Positions 53,050-60,772 of a DNA stretch of 64,000 nucleotides are shown in pieces (position 1 is the first letter of the stretch; the number at the start of each line of letters is the position of its first letter). Position numbers and translations under genes: made by a program. The notes under the pieces were generated by a model. It was not told where the DNA came from. It saw nothing but the letters and a program-made list of their open reading frames with translations, and did no database searches. The DNA is taken from NCBI GenBank assembly GCA_027489375.1, contig JAIXZW010000012.1, positions 62,001 to 126,000 on the forward strand, given 5' to 3'. This stretch comes from Paracoccaceae bacterium (lineage in GTDB: Bacteria; Pseudomonadota; Alphaproteobacteria; Rhodobacterales; Rhodobacteraceae).

Positions 53050-54468
53050 TCAGCTAGGGGGAAACTGGATGGTGAATGTCGTGCCTTCCCCCGGACGGCT
53101 GGCGTAATCTATGCTGCCGCCGTGCGCCTGCATGATCTCTTGTGCGATGGCAAGGCCAAGCCCGGTGCCGCCGTGGGCGCGGCGGTCGGAACTGTCCACC
53201 TGCGTGAATTTGCCGAAGACCTTTTCCCGCGAGCCTTCCGGAATTCCGGTGCCATAGTCACGCACATGCACCGCAACTCCCCCCAAGCCCGTGTCCACCG
53301 ACACATCCACCCGTCCGCCGCGATGCGAGAATTTCACCGCGTTGGACAAAAGGTTGTCCATCACCTGCTGGATGCGCGCGTGATCGGCGCTTACCAGCGC
53401 CTCGGCCTTGGGCGGGGTGAAATGCAGCGTCACGCCATAGGTTTCGGCAAAGCCCGCGATCCCTTCGAGCGAATCCCCGATCAGACCCGCCAGATCGACC
53501 TGTTCGAAGGCATAGGACATCTGCCCCGCCTCAAGCTTCTGCAGGTCGAGCAAATCGTTGATCAGCGCCGAAAGCCGCATCGAATTCTTGTGCGCCACTT
53601 CAAGGATCGTGCGCGCCTTTTCGGGGTCGTTCGCATAGGCTCCCGTCCGCAGCAGCCCCAAAGCCCCGTTGATCGAGGTGAGCGGCGTGCGCAACTCGTG
53701 GCTGACGACCGACACGAACTGCGACTTCACCTCGTATGCGGCCTGAACGCGGTCCCTCTCGCGGCGCAGCTCGTCAAGCTGGTCAAGCCCGCTGCGGTAA
53801 AGGCCAAGATAGATGATCGCGCATTCCACCACGAAGTAGAGCACGAAAAGACAGGTGAAAAGCTGTAGCCAAAGCACCGACGAAAGCGGCGGCCAGACCA
53901 CCCACAGGTCCTTGATCGGGATGTAGAGAAAGATCACCACATACATCGCCAGCCGCAAGAACAGGATTTGCGGAATCTGGTGGTTGTTGATCGCCGCGAA
54001 CAGCCCCGCCGAAAACAGGAAGAACAACGGCATGAAATGGTTGCCCACCCCCTCCATCCGCGCGACGAGCGAGATGAAGACGCAGATCGTCACCGAAGAC
54101 AGGATCGAACTGACGAGCAGCATGTTGCGGTAATACCGCGCCTCGCGCAGGCTGCCGCCCTTCCACGCACGGATGCGCAGCGCCAGCGTGTTCTCGAAGG
54201 TTTCGGCGAACTGGATGAAAAGATAGCACATCACCGAAATCTGCCAGCTGTAATAGCAACTGGTCAGAAAGGCCGCGCCCGCATAGATGCCCTGCCGCTT
54301 CCAGAACAGCGCAAGGCCGCCGCCGGAATAGTCGCGTATCTGTTTTTCCAGCCGCAGCGCCCCGCCCTCGAAGCGCAGGGTCTGACGCCCGACGCGGCGC
54401 AGCCACAGGCCCAGCGCCATGCGCGCGGCGCGTGCCGACCCGATGTCGCTGCCTGATGCCATCGTCAT
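53050..54468 (-). CDS. Membrane sensor histidine kinase
   Basis: 472 aa. Six to seven hydrophobic segments in the first 225 residues (for example SWQISVMCYLFIQF, MPLFFLFSAGLFAAI, LAMYVVIFLYIPI, LFTCLFVLYFVVECAIIYLGL) form an integral-membrane sensor without a large periplasmic domain. HisKA has H257 in SVVSHELRTPLTSINGALG; the ATPase shows N-box VMDNLLSNAVKF, G1 VRDYGTGIPEG and G2 HGGTGLGLAIAQEIM. No receiver is attached. The lack of an extracellular domain suits sensing of a lipophilic signal such as an acyl-homoserine lactone made by the nearby LuxI, an inference. Confidence 0.93.
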   Translation of the reverse strand: MTMASGSDIGSARAARMALGLWLRRVGRQTLRFEGGALRLEKQIRDYSGGGLALFWKRQGIYAGAAFLTSCYYSWQISVMCYLFIQFAETFENTLALRIRAWKGGSLREARYYRNMLLVSSILSSVTICVFISLVARMEGVGNHFMPLFFLFSAGLFAAINNHQIPQILFLRLAMYVVIFLYIPIKDLWVVWPPLSSVLWLQLFTCLFVLYFVVECAIIYLGLYRSGLDQLDELRRERDRVQAAYEVKSQFVSVVSHELRTPLTSINGALGLLRTGAYANDPEKARTILEVAHKNSMRLSALINDLLDLQKLEAGQMSYAFEQVDLAGLIGDSLEGIAGFAETYGVTLHFTPPKAEALVSADHARIQQVMDNLLSNAVKFSHRGGRVDVSVDTGLGGVAVHVRDYGTGIPEGSREKVFGKFTQVDSSDRRAHGGTGLGLAIAQEIMQAHGGSIDYASRPGEGTTFTIQFPPS

Positions 54469-54495
54469 GCCGCCTTGCCCCCGGTCCCGTCCGCC

Positions 54496-54918
54496 CTAGT
54501 GCAACAGCACGGCCGCCGCCGGCCGCAACGCCGGCAACGTATCCGCCGCTCCGTTTGCCGCCGCTCCGTTTGCGGCCGCGCGCGGAACCTTCGGCGCGCG
54601 GGCGGGCCGTGCGATGCGGCGGAAATCCTGCATCGTGAAGATCGTGTCGATGCAGCTCGTGCGATGCGGCGTGTAATCCCCCTGCCGGAAGGCACCCTCG
54701 GCCTCGGCCACGTCGCCCAGTGACATTTCGGCCATGAAGCGGCGGATCAGTTCGGGATCGGTGATGGTGAAGCTGGCCCGTTCGGTGTGGCGGCGCAGTC
54801 CCTTGTCGTCGAACACCGGCTCGACCGACAGATCGACCAGCAACCGCGGCTCCGGCCCGCCCAGAAGCAGCATCTCGGCGACTTCGCCACGGGCACGGAA
54901 GGTCAGGAAATAGCTCAT
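54496..54918 (-). CDS. Protein of unknown function upstream of the histidine kinase
   Basis: 140 aa, unrecognised. A compact N-terminal domain (MSYFLTFRARGEVAEMLLLGG, then RHTERASFTITDPELIRRFMAEMSLGD) and a tail rich in Ala, Arg and Pro. It starts the gene run 54918 to 52664 with the kinase (27-base gap) and Hpt. The SD-like region before the ATG is weak. It could be a signalling partner of the kinase; nothing in the sequence names its function. Confidence 0.65.
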   Translation of the reverse strand: MSYFLTFRARGEVAEMLLLGGPEPRLLVDLSVEPVFDDKGLRRHTERASFTITDPELIRRFMAEMSLGDVAEAEGAFRQGDYTPHRTSCIDTIFTMQDFRRIARPARAPKVPRAAANGAAANGAADTLPALRPAAAVLLH

Positions 54919-55498
54919 CGGCGGTCCCTCTTTGCGTTCCGCGCCGCGCCGGTGCGGACCGGCGGACTGCGGATTGGTTCACCTTTCTTAATGGCGCGCC
55001 ACTTGGGCTGTTCTGTGACCCGTCCGCGGTGTTTTGCTGCCAACTGCGGCGGGCTTGGGGCATCCTTTTGGCAGGGGCCGGGGCGAGCACGGCACAACGG
55101 GGCCGGGCTGCATGCCCTGCGGAATTCCCCGCCCGACCTGCCAATCGCTTCCCCTGTTGCGCCAATCGGCGGTGCGTCCGGCCCTGCTGTCCCACAAGAT
55201 ATTGTAGGTTAAGGGAAATCCCGTGCGGTTTTGCCACAGTATGGCCGCAATTGCGCGCTGCGCCCCCGAATTCCGGTGGATTTTTGGACGGTTTGGTTCA
55301 TCTTCGGCCTTGTTAACAAATATTAATAATGAACACCGAGGCAGGACAGAGAATGCGGAATGAACCGTCGGGGGGGACGGAATGTGGCGGCTGCTCCGAA
55401 AGCCGGGGCCAAGCCGTCAAAGCGCGCTGCCTGTGCACAGACCAAGGGCTGTCGTCCGCTTCAGGGCCAGCCGCCCATCCGCACACGCGAGCAGGAAC
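54919..55498. other. 580-base promoter region with no convincing gene
   Basis: No frame here looks coding. It is moderately GC-rich with one A/T-rich patch at 55310-55335, directly upstream of the luxI-type gene. That patch contains TTAA-N6-TTAA (55313-55326), similar to a CtrA half-site pair though with N6 instead of N7, and TATTAATAAT as a possible -10. Nothing else notable was found apart from short GC-rich inverted repeats. Confidence 0.6.
55313..55326. promoter_or_regulatory. TTAA-N6-TTAA site, possible CtrA-type operator
   Basis: TTAACAAATATTAA lies 173 bases before the luxI-type start. CtrA sites are TTAA-N7-TTAA; this one is one base short, so it is only suggestive. It is the only strongly A/T-rich stretch in the spacer. 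Confidence 0.35.
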
Positions 55499-56086
55499 AT
55501 GCTGACCACCACGCTGTCTTTCCAGAACATCCACCACCACGGCGACCTTTTCGTAAATCTGCTCAAGGCCCGCCGCGAATGCTTCATCCTGCGTCACAAC
55601 TGGAACCTGCCGCAGGCCGAGGGGATGGAGTTCGACCAATACGACACCCCCGCCAGCCGCTGGATCGCCGTGCACGAAGGCGGCGAGGTTCTGGCCGGCG
55701 TCCGGCTGACCCCGACGACGGCGCGGGTGGGCATGTATACCTACATGATCCGCGACGCCCAGCGCGGGATGCTGGATTCGATCCCGTCGAACCTTCTCGA
55801 CTTCGAAGCCCCGGTCGATCCGGACATCTGGGAGGGGAGCCGCGTCTTCGTCTCGCAACGGGTGCCCGCACATCTGCGCACCAAGGTCCAGACCGACCTG
55901 ATGTACGAGATGATCCGCGCCGCACGCGACCTCGGTGCCAAGACGCTGCTCGGGCTGGTGCCGTCGATCTGGCCGCGCTGGATTTCGCGGCTGCATCTGG
56001 TGGCGAACCCGGCCGGTCCCGTCATGGTCATCGACGGCATGTCGGTGCAGGTCGCCATGATGGACCTGACGCGGGGCCTGCACTGA
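55499..56086 (+). CDS. LuxI-type acyl-homoserine-lactone synthase
   Basis: 195 aa. All LuxI hallmark residues are present: R25, F29 and W35 in the N-terminal helix-turn, E44, D46 and D49 in MEFDQYDTPASRW, R69 in LAGVRLTPT, and E112 and R115 in WEGSRVFVSQRV. An insert of about 15 residues sits between the core and that last motif. The enzyme would make a homoserine-lactone signal from SAM and an acyl donor. ATG 55499 follows GCAGGAAC. No luxR-type gene lies in this window; instead it sits between a histidine-kinase phosphorelay and a receiver-GGDEF-like protein. An alternative is an N-acyl amino acid synthase, but the full LuxI residue set argues against it. Confidence 0.88.
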   Translation: MLTTTLSFQNIHHHGDLFVNLLKARRECFILRHNWNLPQAEGMEFDQYDTPASRWIAVHEGGEVLAGVRLTPTTARVGMYTYMIRDAQRGMLDSIPSNLLDFEAPVDPDIWEGSRVFVSQRVPAHLRTKVQTDLMYEMIRAARDLGAKTLLGLVPSIWPRWISRLHLVANPAGPVMVIDGMSVQVAMMDLTRGLH

Positions 56087-56090
56087 CGGG

Positions 56091-57146
56091 CTAGTGGCGC
56101 AGATAGGCGACTTCCTCGGTCAGCACGTCGCGCAGCATCGCCTCATAGGGGTTGCGGTCCGGCTCGACCGAGGAGCGGTGGAACAGCCGCCGCACGGTCG
56201 AGGGCGTGTTCAGCGCCTTTTCCGCCCGCTTCAACCCCGCCGCATCGCCCGCCGAGACGACGGCGCGGTGCACCGCCTGAATGGCACCGAAGCGGGTAAA
56301 GGCACCAAGCGAATGCCGCTGCCCCGCCGCGACCCGCAGGATCATGCCCTGATCCGTCAGGTCGGGCAGGTTCCCGTTCACCAGCGCCTCCACCTCTTCG
56401 GGGGTCTGGTTCGCACGGCCCTGCGACAGCATCAGGAACGTGCCGTTGCCGCGATAGGACAGGATCGGCGCATCCTGCGCCGTGGCCGCCGAAAGCGCCT
56501 CGGCCACCAGCCCGAGCCGCGAGACGAAATCGGCAGGGCGGGACTTTTCGAACAGGCGGTTCACCTCTTGCAACTGGAATGCCGTCACCGACGAGGTGAA
56601 CATCTTCCCGCGCCCCAGCGAAAGCACGAAGTTTTCAAAGGCGATATAGCCGATCATCCGCTCCAGCCCCGAAATCTCGACCGGATCGGGAAGTTTCAGG
56701 CGTGGCGCGGTCTTGATCGTGCGTTGCAGCCCCGCGATCGTCGCCTTGCTTTCGGCCACAAGGCACTGTTCCTCGACCAGCCGCTTCGCGACCGACAACC
56801 GCGTGCCGAGTTCGAGGAAGTCGAAAGGCTTCGTTATGTAATCCGTGGCCCCCGCCTGAAAGGCCCGCTCGATATAGTCGCGCTGCGACATGGCGGTCAG
56901 CATCAGGATCGGTGCCCGGGCATAGGCAGGCATCGACCGGATCGTCTGGCAAAGCGTGATCCCGTCGATCCCCGGCATCTGGATGTCGAGCAGCACGCAA
57001 TCGAAGGGTTCGGTCGCATTGGCGATGATATCCAGCGCCTTCCGTCCCGAAGCGGCCTTGGTCATGCCGCCATGCCCGCCGACCCGCAGCGATTCCGCCA
57101 GCAGGTCGAGAATGGTCTCGTCGTCGTCAACAGCCAGAATGCGCAT
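56091..57146 (-). CDS. Response regulator with degenerate GGDEF-like output domain
   Basis: 351 aa. The receiver (1-120) is intact: D7, D8, D54 in VLLDIQMPG, T84 and K106 in YITKPFDF. After a helical linker, the output domain keeps the GGDEF outline (SVTAFQLQEVNRLFEKSRPA, VAEALSAATAQDAPILSY) but at the GGDEF position reads YRGNGTFLMLSQG, so it has no GG(D/E)EF active site. It probably binds a partner or nucleotide rather than making c-di-GMP. The ATG at 57146 (MRILAVDDDE) is the natural start. It converges on the luxI gene, 4 bases apart. Confidence 0.8.
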   Translation of the reverse strand: MRILAVDDDETILDLLAESLRVGGHGGMTKAASGRKALDIIANATEPFDCVLLDIQMPGIDGITLCQTIRSMPAYARAPILMLTAMSQRDYIERAFQAGATDYITKPFDFLELGTRLSVAKRLVEEQCLVAESKATIAGLQRTIKTAPRLKLPDPVEISGLERMIGYIAFENFVLSLGRGKMFTSSVTAFQLQEVNRLFEKSRPADFVSRLGLVAEALSAATAQDAPILSYRGNGTFLMLSQGRANQTPEEVEALVNGNLPDLTDQGMILRVAAGQRHSLGAFTRFGAIQAVHRAVVSAGDAAGLKRAEKALNTPSTVRRLFHRSSVEPDRNPYEAMLRDVLTEEVAYLRH

Positions 57147-57444
57147 TCTGCCGCCCCTTGTTGCGATGCTTCCCCGTTCAGTCGCACTCGGTACGGTCAC
57201 TGGCAGAGGGCGTCCTGTGGCAAGCGGAACGCGCCTCTGTCTTTCGTCAGTCATGTCGGGAATTTGCGGGCAATTTTGGTCCGGTATGGGGCTAATTTCG
57301 GGCCGATTGTCCGCGCCATGTCGTGCAATGGGGCAGGGCGGGCCGCCATTGTTTCCGCTCCCCCGCGCCGTTGCACCGCCCAAGCTGTGCGGGAGGCGCC
57401 GACTCGCCGCCGCCGCGAACGGCTCCTTTGCGAAAGACCGACAA

Positions 57445-57469
57445 GCCCCGCTCGCGTGGCGGGCCTTTT
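57445..57469 (+). terminator. Orphan terminator-like hairpin
   Basis: GCCCCGC and GGCGGGC pair with one bulge and are followed by CCTTTT. It lies 64 bases before the proX-like start, between that gene and the divergent response regulator, with no coding frame upstream of it on the plus strand. The rest of this 386-base gap shows nothing convincing. Confidence 0.4.
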
Positions 57470-57532
57470 GCATTACGGCTTGATCCCGTCCCGCCATCGG
57501 TGTTTCTGGCCGCCGACACAACGGAGCCGATC

Positions 57533-58054
57533 ATGGACGCCTCTTCCGCCTTTCAGGACAGTCTGCCCACCACCTCGGACGCGCTGATCGCGCGGATGGA
57601 TGCCCTGGGCATCGCCTATACCCGCTACGATCATGTGCCGCTGCGGACGGTGGCGGATTCGAAACTGGTGCAGGGAGAGATGGAGGCGGGTGTCCACGTC
57701 AAAAACCTCTACCTCCGCGACCGCAAGAAACGGAACCTTCTGGTCACGCTGGAACAGGACCGCGAGGTCGACCTCAAGTCCTTGGGCGAGCGTCTGGGGG
57801 CGGCAGGGCTGTCCTTCGGGTCCGAAGAGCGGCTGATGGAAAACCTCGGCATCCGGCCCGGCGCGGTGTCGCCGCTGGCGATGGTAAACGGGGTGAAACA
57901 AAATGTGCGATTGGTGATCGACGCTGCAGTAAAGCGTGCATCGCTTGTGCATGTCCACCCGCTGGTGAATGACCGCACCCTCGCCATGACGCCCGCAGAC
58001 CTGATCCGCTGGTTCGACGCGATCGGCTGCGCACCCGAATGGATCGAACTGTAA
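57533..58054 (+). CDS. Prolyl-tRNA deacylase (ProX/YbaK-type)
   Basis: 173 aa, single-domain YbaK/EbsC fold that clears mischarged Ala-tRNA(Pro) or related tRNAs. Matching segments are LGIAYTRYDHVPLRTVADS, AGVHVKNLYLRDRKKRNLLV with the catalytic-region Lys, LGERLGAAGLSFGSEERLM, and LGIRPGAVSPLAMVNG with the GxxPG-type loop. The ATG at 57533 follows CGGAG. It is followed by tRNA-Glu on the other strand. Function by family; the mis-acylated substrate is not certain. Confidence 0.9.
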   Translation: MDASSAFQDSLPTTSDALIARMDALGIAYTRYDHVPLRTVADSKLVQGEMEAGVHVKNLYLRDRKKRNLLVTLEQDREVDLKSLGERLGAAGLSFGSEERLMENLGIRPGAVSPLAMVNGVKQNVRLVIDAAVKRASLVHVHPLVNDRTLAMTPADLIRWFDAIGCAPEWIEL

Positions 58055-58107
58055 CCCGCCGGCACTTGAACAAAGCACGGCAAACAGTTGCGATATAAGG
58101 GTAAAAG

Positions 58108-58182
58108 TGGCAGCCCGTAGGGGAGTCGAACCCCTCTTACCTGGTTGAAAACCAGGTGTCCTAACCGATAGACGAACGGGCC
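58108..58182 (-). tRNA. tRNA-Glu (anticodon TTC)
   Basis: On the minus strand: acceptor GGCCCGT/ACGGGCT (first pair G-T), anticodon stem CCTGG/CCAGG around loop TTTTCAA with TTC, T arm GAGGGGTTCGACTCCCCT and an encoded CCA. Confidence 0.95.
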
Positions 58183-58251
58183 ACGCTGTCGGTGACGGGC
58201 AGATAGCCCGCCCGCTTCGGGGGCGCAAGAGGGGAAATCGAGAAAATTCCC

Positions 58252-59124
58252 TTAACGCTCCGCCCGCAGCAATTCTGCGACCAGAGGGTTCGGAAAACGG
58301 CGTGTCAGGGTGACGGCGTGAAAGCTTTCCACCACCCCCTCCAGCCGCGCATGTTCGACCAGCGTGCCCGCCGCCAACTCGTCCGTCACGGCGATGGGCG
58401 GCAACAGCGCAAGCCCTACACCTTCGCGTGCCAGAAGGCGCATCATGGCGATGTCGTCCACCTCTGCCGCGATCTGGGGAACGGCGGGATAGGTAGAGGC
58501 GAGGCCGTCGAAAGCCGCGCGCAACCCGCTTTCCGCCGTGGGCAGGATCAACGGTTCCCGCGCCAGCAGCGCCGCAAGATCATCTCCCGCCCTCGCCCGC
58601 TCCGGCCTGCCGATCAGGCTGACGGGCTGCCCCGCGATCCGGCGTGACAGGAAGGGAGTCGCCGCGTCCCGCGGCACGGCTTCGTTGGTCAGAACCACAT
58701 CCAGCGCAAGGCTTTCCAGCCCGCGCAGCAATTCCGCCATCCCCGCCGAGCGCAGAACGATTTCCACATCCGCGCGGCCCAGCAAGGGGCGCAGGAAGGC
58801 AAGCTGGAAGTTCCGCGACAGCGTGGCCAGCGCCCCCACGCGGATTGCCTGCCGCGCCCGTCCGGTCTGGCGCAGCGTTGCCAGCAGTTCGTCACCCGAC
58901 CGGAAGATCGCCTCGGCATGGTCAAGCGCGATACGCCCCGCCTCGGTCAGTTCAAGCCGCCGCCCGACACGGTCGAACAGCGCATGGCCCAGCCGCTCTT
59001 CAAGAGCCTTGATCTGCACCGAAAGCGCCGATTGCGACAGGTTCAGATGCGCCGCCGCGCGGGTCAGGTTCCCCTCGAGAGCGACGGCACGGAAGTAGCG
59101 CAGGTGGTTGTAGTTCAATTCCAT
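58252..59124 (-). CDS. LysR family transcriptional regulator, probable regulator of dabBA
   Basis: 290 aa. The N-terminal winged HTH (HLRYFRAVALEGNLTRAAAH and LNLSQSALSVQIKALEERLG) and long linker helix are typical. Effector domain segments LALDVVLTNEAVP and LLAREGVGLALLPPIAVTDE follow. It is divergent from dabB with only 99 bases between starts. The spacer contains an A/T-rich patch (TTTTAATAGAACGTTATAAG, 59132-59151) with an AACGTT core, a likely LysR site. LysR genes commonly accompany DAB operons; the ligand is unknown. Confidence 0.92.
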   Translation of the reverse strand: MELNYNHLRYFRAVALEGNLTRAAAHLNLSQSALSVQIKALEERLGHALFDRVGRRLELTEAGRIALDHAEAIFRSGDELLATLRQTGRARQAIRVGALATLSRNFQLAFLRPLLGRADVEIVLRSAGMAELLRGLESLALDVVLTNEAVPRDAATPFLSRRIAGQPVSLIGRPERARAGDDLAALLAREPLILPTAESGLRAAFDGLASTYPAVPQIAAEVDDIAMMRLLAREGVGLALLPPIAVTDELAAGTLVEHARLEGVVESFHAVTLTRRFPNPLVAELLRAER

Positions 59125-59223
59125 CCGTTCGTTTTAATAGAACGTTATAAGCGGAACAATGTATTTTTTAATCAACATCTTCCGCGCTAACTGGTCGGTC
59201 GTCCCAAGACAGGAGCCTGCCCC

Positions 59224-60756
59224 ATGTCGCCTCTCATGCTTTATCTTGCCCCGCTGGCGCTGACCCTTGCCGCAGCCGCCGCTTTCGCCGGACCCGGTTT
59301 CCGACCGCGCCGCACGCTTGTCCTCGTTGAAATTGCAGCCCTTTCTACCCTTTGCCTGGCCCTTTCCGCCATCGGTTGGCTGGCGCTGAACGGGCCTTCC
59401 ACTTCGGCTTTGGCGGGGTTCGGCGGGGTCGGTTTCTCTGTCCGGCTCGATGCGGTCAGCGTAACGATGTTCTCCCTCGTCGCTTTCATCGGCTGGGTCG
59501 TGCTGCGCTATTCCGCCACCTATCTGGACGGCGAGGCGCGGCAGGGTGCCTTCATGGGCTGGATGGCGTTGTCCCTTGCTGCGGTGATGCTGCTCGTCAC
59601 TGCGGGCAACCTCGGGCAGCTCGTCGCCGCGTGGGTCGGCGTGGCGCTTGGCCTGCACAAGCTTTTGCTCTTCTACCCCGACCGGAGTCAGGCCCGCCGC
59701 GCTGCGCGCAAAAAGGCGATCACCGCGCGTATGGGTGACGCCGCCGTGATCGCGGCGGGGGTTACGCTGGTGGCAGCCTTTGGCACGGGCGACATCGCCA
59801 CGCTGAACGCCACCGCCGCCGGACCCTATGCCATGCTTGCGGCCGGTTTCCTTGCGCTTGCCGCGATCCTGAAGTCCGCGCTCTTCCCGCTGAACGGCTG
59901 GCTGGTCGAGATGATGGAGACGCCCACGCCGGTTTCCGCGCTGCTGCATGCGGGGGTGGTCAATGCGGGGGGCTTCCTGCTGATCCGTCTGGCAGATGTG
60001 ATGCTGGCCGCCCCCGGCGTTCTGGCGCTCTTGGTGGCGATCGGTGGCTTCTCGGCGCTGGTGGCGGGGCTGGTGATGCTGACGCAGCCGGCGGTCAAGA
60101 CCGCGCTGGCATGGTCCACCGTGGCGCAGATGGGCTTCATGATCCTGCAATGCGGGCTGGCGCTCTTTCCGCTGGCGCTGCTGCATATCGTGGCCCATTC
60201 GCTTTACAAGGCGCATGCCTTCCTCGCCTCGGGCAATGCCGTGGCCGAGGTGCGATCCACCCGTCGCCCCGGACCCGTGGCGATCCCTTCGGCCCGCGCC
60301 GTGTTCCGCGCCTTTGCGCTTGCACTTGCGGTCTATGCCGGTGTCGCGCTGGTCTTCGGCGTCGCGGAAAAGACCCCGCAGGCGCTGGCGCTCGGTGCCA
60401 TGTTGATCTTCGGTGTTGCCTATCTCATCGCACAGGGGCTGGCCGATGCGGCACCCCGTGCCCTGATGTGGCGGGTCATCCTTGCCTCCTGCGCTGCCGC
60501 GATCAGCTACTTTGCCCTGCAGATCGGGGCCGAGGCGCTGACCCGTGGCACACTGCCCGAAACCCCCGCGCCCGGCCCGCTGGAATGGGCGCTGATCCTG
60601 CTGGCGCTGGCAAGCTTTGGCGGGGTGGCGCTGGCGCAGGCCATGTTCCCGCTCTGGTCGCAGCACCCCGCCGCCCGCGGATTGCGCGTCCACCTCGCCA
60701 ACGGACTTTACGCCAACGCCCTGTTCGACCGCCTGACCGGCGGCTTCGCACGGTGA
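59224..60756 (+). CDS. dabB: DabB, NuoL-like cation-translocating subunit of an inorganic-carbon accumulator
   Basis: 510 aa, 12 or more membrane segments, homologous to proton-translocating NADH dehydrogenase subunit 5. The core TVAQMGFMILQCGLALFPLALLHIVAHSLYKAHAFLASG (in part) carries the conserved His/Lys transport residues. It couples a cation gradient to bicarbonate production by DabA. The partner gene follows 16 bases downstream, and the ATG at 59224 sits behind AGGAG. On its own it could be mistaken for complex I NuoL; the adjacent DUF2309 gene decides the assignment. Confidence 0.93.
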   Translation: MSPLMLYLAPLALTLAAAAAFAGPGFRPRRTLVLVEIAALSTLCLALSAIGWLALNGPSTSALAGFGGVGFSVRLDAVSVTMFSLVAFIGWVVLRYSATYLDGEARQGAFMGWMALSLAAVMLLVTAGNLGQLVAAWVGVALGLHKLLLFYPDRSQARRAARKKAITARMGDAAVIAAGVTLVAAFGTGDIATLNATAAGPYAMLAAGFLALAAILKSALFPLNGWLVEMMETPTPVSALLHAGVVNAGGFLLIRLADVMLAAPGVLALLVAIGGFSALVAGLVMLTQPAVKTALAWSTVAQMGFMILQCGLALFPLALLHIVAHSLYKAHAFLASGNAVAEVRSTRRPGPVAIPSARAVFRAFALALAVYAGVALVFGVAEKTPQALALGAMLIFGVAYLIAQGLADAAPRALMWRVILASCAAAISYFALQIGAEALTRGTLPETPAPGPLEWALILLALASFGGVALAQAMFPLWSQHPAARGLRVHLANGLYANALFDRLTGGFAR

Positions 60757-60772
60757 ACCCTTGGAGACCGAA

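Noticed and set aside
54919-57532. A luxR-type gene paired with the luxI gene
   Set aside because: No frame with an autoinducer-binding plus LuxR HTH pattern was found on either strand in the window.
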